36,590 nucleotides of DNA from Treponema sp. (GTDB lineage: Bacteria > Spirochaetota > Spirochaetia > Treponematales > Breznakiellaceae): the NCBI GenBank assembly GCA_031275325.1, contig JAISOX010000114.1:1-36590 (forward strand), in the 5' to 3' direction. A program made the translations under genes and the position numbers. Positions 7,232 to 15,074 of the stretch are shown here, piece after piece (the stretch's first letter is position 1; each line of letters starts with the position of its first letter). Below the pieces are notes generated by a model. It made no database searches. It was not told where the DNA came from and worked only from the letters and a program-made list of their open reading frames with translations.

Positions 7232-9220
7232 CTACAGGATTGATTTAAAGGGGAGTACCTTTTTTGTTCGAGCGTTGTTGATCATCCCTGAAAGCAGCAC
7301 CGCCACAATCGGAAAAACACTGGCGCTGGCAACGACGCCAAAAGCGCCTCCCACCGCTCCAGCTCCGGCGCTCTGACCAATGCCCAGACCTGCAGCGATC
7401 ACCAACGGCACGGTTATAGGGCCGGTGGTAACCCCTGCGGAATCCCAGGCAATGGCGGCGAATTCTTCGGAAGATACAAAGGTCAGCACTATCGCGAGGG
7501 CATAGGGAATACCCAGTAACCACGCCAGGGGGAGGTTAAAAAGAATTCGTCCAAACCCTGCGGCCATGCCTAAACCAACGCCAATGGCCACCATGGATAC
7601 CAAGGTGTTTTTCTTGTAAGTTCCGGTGGTTAGTTCTTCCACGGTAATGCCCAGGGCTGCCAAAGAGGGTTCTGCCAAGGTTGCGCCAAAACCGAGAATA
7701 AATACAAAGATCAGCACTGCCGCCAAACCGGCAATACGTCCCCATCTCGAAAAAACCGCATCCTCTACCGGAATATGCCGGTACGTTCCGGTGGACTCCT
7801 GCATTTGCGTCGCATCAAAAGGCACTGCTTTAAGCCCGGCGCCATCGTTAATCCAGATATAGGGCTTGGCCCCGGTAGGCCCTGGCACAATGAACCGGGA
7901 TGATCTATCCACCCCTCGTACCACCACTGCCGCGTCGTTCCTGACGGTCTGCTCATAGGCATGGGGAAGGGCCGCGCCCGCTTGGGTTCCCAAGGCGGAA
8001 ATCCCCCGCTCCATACCAAAGCTGAAAAGAAACATGCCAATAACCGTAAAGGCAATACCCAAGAGGCTTACATCGGTCTCCCGGATCCGTTCCCGTATCA
8101 CGATAAGGATCGTAACCACCAGGACCAGGGTGAGGGGCAGCACGGCCATGAGCGCGTCTTTGAGGGACTGCCAGGTCTTTCCTGAAACCAGGGTTTTGGG
8201 GTCTTTTACTGAGGATTGGGGGGCGGCAACGAGGGGTTTCTCTTCAAGAGCAGCTCCGGGGAAGGACCCGCGGAATAGGTTTTCTTCCAAGAAGCCCTGG
8301 GCCACCGCGTGACGGGCCAGGCTTATCAAGGCTTCCTCGCTTCCCGCCACATATTCCGCCTTGGTCCGAACCAGGGGATCTGCCGCAAAGAACTGCCCGG
8401 GCGAGGAGGGTTCTGGAACTTTCGGCAGGAGGAAGAAACCCAGGGCAAAGACCGCCAGTACGGGCAAGCCGGAAGCCAGGGTAATGACCCCCAGCCCTGA
8501 CGCGCCTCCCTTGTTACCCCCGGCGATCTTGGAAACCCCGATGCCCAGGGCAATGACCAAAGGAACCGTTACCGGACCGGTAGTCGCTCCCCCTGTATCC
8601 CAAGCCAGGTTGGCTAGGGGACGGAGGATGGAATTTTGCTCGCAGATAAACCCGATGACCAGCAGGATAGGCATCATGATAAATACGGCGGGTTTAAAGG
8701 GCCAGCCATAAATAAACCGGAACACCCCCAAAAGGACCGCCAGGCCCACCCCTATGGCAATGGCCAAGACCAGCCAGGCGGAACCGCGGTTAAGCACTAG
8801 GTAGAGGAGGGGCGCATCCCAGCATTTCACCACACTCCCTTGCAGTTTAAGGAAGCTGATAGCCGGCTCTGCCAGGGTTGCGGTAACCCCGATAATAATT
8901 GCAAATACCCCTACCCCCAGGGGGCCTGCCTTAGGAGGCAGCCGCAGTCCGCACTGTTCACCCAGGGGCATGATCCCCAAAAACAGGCCTTCCAGAAAAA
9001 AAGCCAGTCCCATCACCGTAGCCCCTACTCCCAGGGCCACTGAAAAGACATGTTCCACCGGTACTTTCAAAATAAACGTCTGGGCGAGAAAGAGATAGAT
9101 CACTACAAAGGCAACTGCCCGCAACTGGGCGCCCAGCTTTGATGCGGCATACATACCAATCATCCTGAGCGCCTTGGGCAGAGGTATTTTGATCATGTTT
9201 GTTTGAGTCATAATAGGCAC
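7232..9220 (-). CDS. Tandem DUF1538 integral membrane protein
   Basis: A 662-residue, very hydrophobic protein with many membrane helices and an internal duplication. The first half carries TATLAEPAISFL and AWDTGGATTGPVTVPLVIAL; the second half carries the matching ATLAEPSLAALG and AWDSAGVTTGPITVPLVIAA. Each half matches the DUF1538 family, a predicted transporter or channel whose substrate is not firmly known. A soluble loop of about 100 residues (centre near 290-340) joins the halves, and another polar stretch (about 415-475) lies within the second half. AAGGAG precedes the ATG. The gene lies 9 bases upstream of the P-II-like gene, an arrangement like amtB-glnK, so a ligand-gated transport system is likely. 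The substrate remains unknown. Confidence 0.85.
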   Translation of the reverse strand: MPIMTQTNMIKIPLPKALRMIGMYAASKLGAQLRAVAFVVIYLFLAQTFILKVPVEHVFSVALGVGATVMGLAFFLEGLFLGIMPLGEQCGLRLPPKAGPLGVGVFAIIIGVTATLAEPAISFLKLQGSVVKCWDAPLLYLVLNRGSAWLVLAIAIGVGLAVLLGVFRFIYGWPFKPAVFIMMPILLVIGFICEQNSILRPLANLAWDTGGATTGPVTVPLVIALGIGVSKIAGGNKGGASGLGVITLASGLPVLAVFALGFFLLPKVPEPSSPGQFFAADPLVRTKAEYVAGSEEALISLARHAVAQGFLEENLFRGSFPGAALEEKPLVAAPQSSVKDPKTLVSGKTWQSLKDALMAVLPLTLVLVVTILIVIRERIRETDVSLLGIAFTVIGMFLFSFGMERGISALGTQAGAALPHAYEQTVRNDAAVVVRGVDRSSRFIVPGPTGAKPYIWINDGAGLKAVPFDATQMQESTGTYRHIPVEDAVFSRWGRIAGLAAVLIFVFILGFGATLAEPSLAALGITVEELTTGTYKKNTLVSMVAIGVGLGMAAGFGRILFNLPLAWLLGIPYALAIVLTFVSSEEFAAIAWDSAGVTTGPITVPLVIAAGLGIGQSAGAGAVGGAFGVVASASVFPIVAVLLSGMINNARTKKVLPFKSIL

Positions 9221-9405
9221 TCCTTATTTTTAATAACGTAAGGCTCTTCGGAAACTGAAGTTTCCGTCGAACCAAAGAACCGCCGCCTTTCGCTTAAAAT
9301 ACGGCAATTTCGCAGCCCCCGAACCACCGGTTCGTTGGAGGGAAATCGCATACCTTGTTCCGGAAACAAGTCCGCGACAGCCAACCTTGTTGTCGAACAA
9401 GGCTA
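9221..9405. repeat. Cluster of four short hairpins
   Basis: Between the ABC-F and DUF1538 genes (both minus strand) lie CGGAAAC/GTTTCCG with a TGAA loop (9249-9266), CGAACC/GGTTCG with an ACC loop (9320-9334), CTTGTT/AACAAG (9354-9370) and CCTTGTT/AACAAGG with a GTCG loop (9385-9402). The last sits just beyond the ABC-F stop and could act as a transcript end. The promoter of the DUF1538 operon must lie here too, but I could not place it. Confidence 0.65.
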
Positions 9406-11046
9406 TCATATCATCAAGCGGCCTGCAGGATCCGAAGCGGCAGCCCGCAATGCTTTGACCGATGCATCGGTTAGATAATCGTCAAAAGGCATCATACGGT
9501 CAATGAGGGCATGACCTGCCGGGAGGATTTCCACGATACGGTTTGCCAGAGAATTGACGAATTCATGGTCGTGGGAGTTAAACAACACCACCCCGCTAAA
9601 AGCCGCAAGGCCCTCGTTGAGGGCAGTGATGGCTTCCAGATCCAGGTGGTTGGTAGGCTCGTCTAAGATGAGTACATTGGCTCCGGAAAGCATCATCCGG
9701 GCGAGCATACACCGGACCTTTTCACCTCCAGAAAGGACCTTCACCGGCTTCAGGGCCTCATCCCCGGAAAAGAGCATCCGTCCCAGGAAGCTGCGCACGT
9801 ACGTATCATCCTGATCCGAGGAATACTGCTTGAGCCAATCGGTAATGGAAAGCTCTTCAGTAAACCACGCGCTGTTTTCCTTGGGAAAATAAGAAAAGCT
9901 GGTGGTCTGCCCCCAATAATAGGCGCCGAGACTAGGCTTTTGTACCCCGGCGATGCAGTCAAAAAACGCGGTCTTGGCCTGATGTTCGGTCCCTACAAAG
10001 GCTATCTTATCCCCCTTGTTTATCGTGAGGGAAAAGTTGGTAAGCACCGGGGTCCCTTCACTGGTACAAGCCAGGTTCTCTACCTGCAGCACCTTGTTCC
10101 CAATCTCCCGATCCGGCTTGAACCCTACGTAGGGGAATTTTCTGCTGGTTACGGTGAGGTTTTCCAGGTCCAACTTCTCCAAAACCTTTTTGCGGCTCGT
10201 GGCCTGACGGCTTTTTGCTGCGTTAGAGGCAAAGCGTTGGATGAATTCCTTGAGTTCCCGGGCCTTTTCTTCCCGTTTCTTCAACTGATCCCGGGCCTGC
10301 CGCTGGAGCATCTGGCTCATCTGGTACCAAAAGTCGTAGTTTCCTGAATAGAGGGTGATTTTCCCAAAATCAATGTCACAGATATGGGTGCAAACCGCGT
10401 TGAGAAAATGCCGGTCATGGGAAACGACGATAACGGTGTTGGGGAAGTCCATGAGGAAATCCTCAAGCCAGGTAATGGATTCCAGGTCAAGACCGTTGGT
10501 AGGTTCGTCTAAGAGGAGAATGTCAGGATTGCCAAAGAGGGCTTGGGCCAACAAGATCCGGACCTTCTTGGATTCGTCCAATTCCGCCATCATCTTGCCC
10601 TGGTCTGCTTCATCAATGCCCAGCCCGGAGAGGAGCTGCCCTGCCTGGGCCTCTGCCTCCCAGCCTCCCAGTTCGGCAAAATCCCCTTCCAATTCGCTGA
10701 CTCGCATACCATCTGCTTCGGAAAAATCTTCCTTGCCATAGATCCCTTCCCGTTCCTTTTGGATGGCATAGAGCTTGGGATACCCCATGATCACCGTTTC
10801 AAGGACCGAAAAATCCTCAAAGGCAAAGTGGTCTTGCTTCAGCACTGCGATACGCTCCCCAGAACTGACCGTAATGGCGCCCCGGTCGTGTTCGATTTCT
10901 CCAGAGAGTATTTTTAAGAAGGTGGATTTTCCTGCTCCATTGGCGCCGATGATGCCATAACAGTTGCCAGGGGTAAATTTGAGATTAACGTCCTTAAAGA
11001 GGGTCCGCTCTCCATAGCTGAGGCTAATATCGGTAATGGTTATCAC
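9406..11046 (-). CDS. ABC-F family ATPase (YbiT/YkpA-like), ribosome-associated type
   Basis: A 546-residue protein with two ABC ATPase domains and no membrane domain, as in ABC-F proteins that act on ribosomes. The first domain has Walker A GANGAGKST and Walker B ILLLDEPTNGLDLES; the charged linker (QRQARDQLKKREEKARELKE) follows; the second has signature LSGGEKVRCMLARMM and Walker B VLILDEPTNHLDLEA. Two deviations stand out: the first signature reads LDESKK instead of LSGGEK, and the second Walker A reads GTEHQAKT with Ala before the Lys. The second may be a subfamily trait. The start is GTG, with AAGGAG formed by the last codons of the helicase gene and only three bases between the genes, so translation is coupled. 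Confidence 0.88.
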   Translation of the reverse strand: MITITDISLSYGERTLFKDVNLKFTPGNCYGIIGANGAGKSTFLKILSGEIEHDRGAITVSSGERIAVLKQDHFAFEDFSVLETVIMGYPKLYAIQKEREGIYGKEDFSEADGMRVSELEGDFAELGGWEAEAQAGQLLSGLGIDEADQGKMMAELDESKKVRILLAQALFGNPDILLLDEPTNGLDLESITWLEDFLMDFPNTVIVVSHDRHFLNAVCTHICDIDFGKITLYSGNYDFWYQMSQMLQRQARDQLKKREEKARELKEFIQRFASNAAKSRQATSRKKVLEKLDLENLTVTSRKFPYVGFKPDREIGNKVLQVENLACTSEGTPVLTNFSLTINKGDKIAFVGTEHQAKTAFFDCIAGVQKPSLGAYYWGQTTSFSYFPKENSAWFTEELSITDWLKQYSSDQDDTYVRSFLGRMLFSGDEALKPVKVLSGGEKVRCMLARMMLSGANVLILDEPTNHLDLEAITALNEGLAAFSGVVLFNSHDHEFVNSLANRIVEILPAGHALIDRMMPFDDYLTDASVKALRAAASDPAGRLMI

Positions 11047-11049
11047 AGA

Positions 11050-12876
11050 TCAAGGCTCCTTTTTGACTTTTTTACTAAACAGGCTGAACATACGGGCAAT
11101 AATCCCTTCTTTTTCAGAACGTACCGGTGGAGCGGATACAGGCCCCGGGGTTTCTGGGAACACAGGCTTGGATACCACGGCCTGGGACGAGGACCCAGCC
11201 TCCCGAGGAACATGGTTCTGCACAGGACGCTGCCTCGTCAGGGATTGTCCGGACCCTTCCTGTCCATAGGCGGTATTGGCACGAAGACCTGCACTGCTCT
11301 GCCCCGGGGAAACCTTGCCTTGCTTATCGGCCCTGGACCGGGAACGCCGGCGCTTAGGATTATCCGGATTCCTTCGCTGGAGGGCGGCTTCCCGGACCGG
11401 GGCTTTAGGCTCTGGAGGGGGTTTGGGGCTCTCGTATTTTTGTTTGTAATACGCCATCCGCTCTTCAAAGGAAAGATGGGACAGATCCTGGTAGTCAGGG
11501 TCCTGTTGTTTTTTCAGCACTGGTCCCGCGGCTTTATATGCAGCACGGTGCGGATCCGTTCTCCCCCAGGGGGCTCTCCGTTCATGGCCCCCTTCCTTGC
11601 CCCGGCGATTACCCCGTTCCCCGGTTCGGCGCCTCCCTTCTTCCTCTTGACGCTCTGGGTTTCTGCCTCGTCTGTGATCTTCCGGGTAGCGCTCATATTT
11701 TTCCGTCAAATCACTATGAAGCCTCATGCCCTCACTGGTATCCTGGACATAAAGGCCTTCCTCGGCTATTTTCGCGGGGATTTTTTTCCCAATGTATTTC
11801 TCGATATCTCCGAGTTCATACACATCCTGTTCACCCACCAAGGCAATGGCCCTGCCGGTCTTTCCTGCCCGGGCGGTCCGTCCAATACGGTGCACGTAGT
11901 TTTCCGCTTCCACAGGAAGATCGTAGTTTACCACCAGGGCAAGCCCCTCAATATCAAGCCCCCGGGCAGCCACATCAGTGGCCACCAGATACCGGATATG
12001 ACCGGCCTTAATATCATCAATGATCTTGAAGCGCTTTGATTGGGGCAGGTCGCCGATGATAAATTCGCAGCTAAACCCGTTGATCTGCAGCCGTTTTGCC
12101 ACGATTTCCGTCTGCCGCTTGGTATTACAGAAGACGATAGCGCTTTCCGGCTGTTCTCGCTGGAAGATGCCTAGAAGCAGTTTCATCTTGTCCATGGTCG
12201 GTACATGGTAGAGGACTTGCTCAACCTCATCAAGGGTTACGGTTTCCGGGGCAATTTCTATTTCATAGGGGGATTTGGTGTACTCCCAGGCAAGGTTTTT
12301 GACCCAGGCATTCAGGGTAGCGCTGAACAACATGGTCTGCCGGCGATCCGCGGGAGGAACCACCTTGATGAGCTTCCGTAAGTCTGGATAAAAACCCATA
12401 TCAAACATACGATCCGCTTCATCCAGCACCAAGAACGCGATGTCCATGAGGTTCATCTGGCCGGATTGATTCAGATCCAGCACCCGGCCCGGGGTGCCAA
12501 TGAGAATCTGCACATTATCCCGGAGTAATTGCTGCTGTGCGCCGTATCCGACTCCTCCATAGAAACTGCCCACCTTAAAGGGCAAGTATTTTCCCAAGAT
12601 CCGGGCCTCTTCCTCCACTTGAATCGCCAATTCCCTCGTAGGCACCATGATAATCGCCTTTTTCCCCTTTAAGAGGGATTCGCTGAGAAGGCGCTGGAAG
12701 ATAACTATTAAAAATGCAGCGGTTTTACCGGTCCCGGTTTGAGATTGGACGTAAAGATCTTGGCCTCCAAAGGCGTTAGTGAGTACTTGTTCCTGCACTG
12801 AGGTACAAATCGTATATTCTGCATCAGCGATACCCCGTTGGAGGTCGGGATGTAGGTTTAATTCTTTAAATTCCAT
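11050..12876 (-). CDS. DEAD-box ATP-dependent RNA helicase
   Basis: A 608-residue RNA helicase acting in RNA decay or ribosome assembly. All core motifs are present: Q-motif region (FKELNLHPDLQRGI … TSVQEQVL), motif I SQTGTGKT, Ia PTRELAIQ, Ib GTPGR, II DEAD, III SAT, IV region IVFCNTKRQ, V ATDVAARGLDIEG and VI HRIGRTARAG. From about residue 390 a long basic, low-complexity tail follows (many Arg, Glu, Pro; LSHLSFEERMAYYKQKYES), a typical RNA-binding extension. No Shine-Dalgarno site is visible; a TATAAT-like box stands directly before the ATG, so the message may have a very short leader. It is the first gene of a two-gene unit with the ABC-F ATPase, consistent with a joint role in translation or cold adaptation. 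Confidence 0.93.
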   Translation of the reverse strand: MEFKELNLHPDLQRGIADAEYTICTSVQEQVLTNAFGGQDLYVQSQTGTGKTAAFLIVIFQRLLSESLLKGKKAIIMVPTRELAIQVEEEARILGKYLPFKVGSFYGGVGYGAQQQLLRDNVQILIGTPGRVLDLNQSGQMNLMDIAFLVLDEADRMFDMGFYPDLRKLIKVVPPADRRQTMLFSATLNAWVKNLAWEYTKSPYEIEIAPETVTLDEVEQVLYHVPTMDKMKLLLGIFQREQPESAIVFCNTKRQTEIVAKRLQINGFSCEFIIGDLPQSKRFKIIDDIKAGHIRYLVATDVAARGLDIEGLALVVNYDLPVEAENYVHRIGRTARAGKTGRAIALVGEQDVYELGDIEKYIGKKIPAKIAEEGLYVQDTSEGMRLHSDLTEKYERYPEDHRRGRNPERQEEEGRRRTGERGNRRGKEGGHERRAPWGRTDPHRAAYKAAGPVLKKQQDPDYQDLSHLSFEERMAYYKQKYESPKPPPEPKAPVREAALQRRNPDNPKRRRSRSRADKQGKVSPGQSSAGLRANTAYGQEGSGQSLTRQRPVQNHVPREAGSSSQAVVSKPVFPETPGPVSAPPVRSEKEGIIARMFSLFSKKVKKEP

Positions 12877-13115
12877 ATTATAGTAATAGTTATACCGTAT
12901 TTTGAGAGAAATGAATAGCCTAGACCGCGGGAAGGCCTATAAAATTATATTTCTTTATATAATAAGGATTTACCCCGTAACCTGCATGGTATCAGGGGGA
13001 ATCGGTTTCCTTATTTTACAAGGATTAAAAATAAATCCCCTTCCTTGGTTTGTCTAGGAACCTCAATACCGGGAAGCCTGCCTGTCAAAACAGGCTTATG
13101 CGTAAGGATAGAGAC

Positions 13116-13859
13116 ATGAACACAGAACACTATGATGAACCAGGCCAGCTCTTGCCCTTTGAGGGAGTGCATAATCTACGGGACTTGGGAGGATACCCCG
13201 CACGAGGGGGTAGACAGCTTCGTTGGGGTCAGCTCTACCGGGCTGGCGATTTGCACTGCCTTTCCCCAAGAGACAAGGCCGCGCTGGAAAAGCGGAATAT
13301 CAAGACCATCGTCGATTTTCGGGGGGCCGAGGAAAAAAAGCAGGCCCCTGATGGCAGGTTAGCTACGCTGGTACAGACCTTTGCGCTTCCTATTGAGGCG
13401 GGAAGCATCCTGGATTTATGCGCTACTGAAACCAAGGTCAGCGGCGAGGCTTTGATGACGGAGCTCTATGGCCGCTTAGTAGAGATTGCCCGTCCCCAAT
13501 ACCGGCAATTTTTCAGGATCCTCTCTGATCCTGGCCATATACCCCTCCTCTTCCACTGTTCCGCTGGTAAAGATCGGACTGGCCTTGCCGCAGCCTTTAT
13601 CCTTTCTGCCCTGGGGGTGGATCGGGAACGGATCTACCAGGATTACCTGCTTTCCGCAGCATACCTTAAGGAGATGATCCGCCAGTGGCTCGCTGCAAAG
13701 CCTCATCTGGAAGCGGTTCTGTCGGTCCGGCGGGGGTACTTGGAAGCGGCCTTTGCCAAGATAGACGCGGCCTTTGGAGGGATAAACCGGTATGTACAGG
13801 AGGAGTTAGGCGCCAATGTGGCGGGGATGCTGGAGTGGTATACTGAAGCATCACCCTAA
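13116..13859 (+). CDS. Tyrosine-protein phosphatase (Y_phosphatase3 type)
   Basis: A 247-residue phosphatase of the family seen in secreted or cytoplasmic dual-specificity phosphatases. The catalytic P-loop is HCSAGKDRTG, with Cys as the nucleophile. The family N-terminal block VHNLRDLGGYPARGGRQLRWG and the LYRAGDLHCLSPRDK segment are present, as is the VDFRGAEE strand. I chose ATG 13116 because AAGGA lies seven bases upstream; upstream in-frame starts at 13098 (ATG) and 13050 (TTG) would add residues unlike the family. An AAGCCTG/CAGGCTT hairpin lies just before the ribosome site (13073-13097). No signal peptide is seen. The target protein or phosphoinositide is unknown. Confidence 0.88.
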   Translation: MNTEHYDEPGQLLPFEGVHNLRDLGGYPARGGRQLRWGQLYRAGDLHCLSPRDKAALEKRNIKTIVDFRGAEEKKQAPDGRLATLVQTFALPIEAGSILDLCATETKVSGEALMTELYGRLVEIARPQYRQFFRILSDPGHIPLLFHCSAGKDRTGLAAAFILSALGVDRERIYQDYLLSAAYLKEMIRQWLAAKPHLEAVLSVRRGYLEAAFAKIDAAFGGINRYVQEELGANVAGMLEWYTEASP

Positions 13860-13919
13860 ATAACCTCTACCGCAGCGGAACTTCGCATACCCGGGTTTAT
13901 ATGGAACTGCTTAGAAGCA

Positions 13920-13948
13920 TTGACAGGATACCCTTCATTCCTTAGATT
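13920..13948 (+). promoter_or_regulatory. Probable promoter of cheR
   Basis: TTGACA at 13920-13925 is a perfect -35 box; 17 bases later TAGATT (13943-13948) matches the -10 consensus at four of six positions. The expected transcription start falls at about 13955, the first base of the cheR ATG. Confidence 0.45.
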
Positions 13949-13954
13949 GGTACT

Positions 13955-14776
13955 ATGGTACAAGCTGTTTTCTTTACTGATACTGACTTTGAACGGTATC
14001 GAAGCCTTATCTATGCTGAAAGTGGTATTCATTTTACCTCAACTAACCGTTCTATTTTAGAAAGCAGGCTCAAAGAACGGCTTAGAGAAAAAGGTTTAGA
14101 TGCACCTCAGACTTATTTTAATATTATTACCCAAGATAAAGAAGAGCTCAAGAATTTTCTTGATTCCATTACCACCAATCTTACCCGGTTCTTTCGTAAC
14201 CAGCCCCAATTCGACACGTTAGAAAAATTTGTGGTTCCTGAACTGATTAACATAAAAAAGCATACCGGCAGTACGGTCTTGAAAATTTGGAGCGCGGGCT
14301 GTTCCACTGGGGAAGAGCCCTACAGTATCGCTATGCTTATGAGTGAAATCCTGCCTCATCCCTGGAAATATGAAATCATGGCCAGTGATATTAGCCTCAA
14401 GTGCCTCATGAACGGGAAGGAGGGGTTTTATGCGGACAACCATCTGGAGGGAATCCCCGAGGCCTACCTCCGTAAGTATTTTGACAGAATGCCCGGAGGG
14501 TACAAGGTTAAACCGGATATCATGGCTAAAGTCCGTTTTGATTATCATAATCTGAAACATGATTCAGGCTTGAGAAACATGGATATCGTGTTTTGCCGGA
14601 ATGTCATCATCTATTTTGATGAAGCGGCGCAGACCGGGGTCATAAAACGGTTCTGGGATTCCATGGCTTCCAAGTCTTTTCTGTTTATCGGTCATTCTGA
14701 GTCCCTTTTTGGAATGGATACGCAGTTTGAGTTTGTAAAGACCCAATGGGCTACTTTGTATAGAAAATTTATTTGA
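13955..14776 (+). CDS. cheR: Chemotaxis protein methyltransferase CheR
   Basis: Transfers methyl groups from S-adenosylmethionine to glutamates on chemoreceptors, resetting sensitivity. The 273-residue length is standard. The N-terminal helical domain (about residues 1-75) contains RLKERLREKGL and the family TTNLTRFFRNQPQF segment. The SAM-binding domain has KIWSAGCSTGEEPYSIAML, the acidic IMASDIS strand and the VFCRNVIIYF motif, then FIGHSESL. No Shine-Dalgarno sequence lies before the ATG, and the best promoter puts the transcript start at the ATG itself, so the message may be leaderless. The opposing enzyme gene cheB follows about 300 bases downstream. Confidence 0.95.
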   Translation: MVQAVFFTDTDFERYRSLIYAESGIHFTSTNRSILESRLKERLREKGLDAPQTYFNIITQDKEELKNFLDSITTNLTRFFRNQPQFDTLEKFVVPELINIKKHTGSTVLKIWSAGCSTGEEPYSIAMLMSEILPHPWKYEIMASDISLKCLMNGKEGFYADNHLEGIPEAYLRKYFDRMPGGYKVKPDIMAKVRFDYHNLKHDSGLRNMDIVFCRNVIIYFDEAAQTGVIKRFWDSMASKSFLFIGHSESLFGMDTQFEFVKTQWATLYRKFI

Positions 14777-14787
14777 CCGTTGCGTTT

Positions 14788-14986
14788 TTTTCAAAAGCCG
14801 GTTACTTTTGAAAAGATTTCGGGAAAAACCAGCTAAAAGATGGGTTTTTTCTTTAATAAACGAAGCTGTTCCAAAACTAACCGGGTTTTGGACACGCTCA
14901 GACGTGTTCGGGAACTGAGGTTTTCAAACAAAAACCGCAAAATACCGGGTATTTTGCACGACTGTGAGACAACTGACCGGGTTGTC
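14788..14986. repeat. String of seven short hairpins between cheR and cheB
   Basis: Consecutive inverted repeats with different stems: TTTTCAAAAG/CTTTTGAAAA (14788-14814), AAAAACC/GGTTTTT (14824-14849), CCAAAAC/GTTTTGG (14871-14891), ACACG/CGTGT (14892-14907), GGTTTT/AAAACC (14919-14936), GCAAAATACC/GGTATTTTGC (14937-14957) and GACAAC/GTTGTC (14968-14986). Four of the loops contain CCGG or CGG (CCGGTTA, TAACCGG, TGACCGG and the centre of the sixth). The second hairpin is followed by T-rich sequence and may terminate cheR transcription. Confidence 0.75.
14824..14854 (+). terminator. Possible terminator after cheR
   Basis: AAAAACC and GGTTTTT form a 7-bp stem around a 12-base loop, and the right arm runs into TTCTTT. 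The stem is AT-rich, so strength is uncertain. Confidence 0.4.
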
Positions 14987-15074
14987 CCATAAGTCCCATA
15001 TCTATGGTTGCTTTTTCAGAATCAGACATTTTGAAAATAGTTCTTTAATAACCCTAGAATCGAGGAGATGGATC

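Noticed and set aside
9384-9403. Possible terminal repeat of the IS5-like element, because of similarity to CTTGTTCGATAAC near 35153
   Set aside because: Similarity is short and the 9.4 kb site is a simple hairpin with no transposase remains beside it.
13050-13115. N-terminal extension of the tyrosine phosphatase to a TTG at 13050
   Set aside because: Adds residues unlike the family and spans a hairpin, while ATG 13116 has a well-spaced ribosome site.
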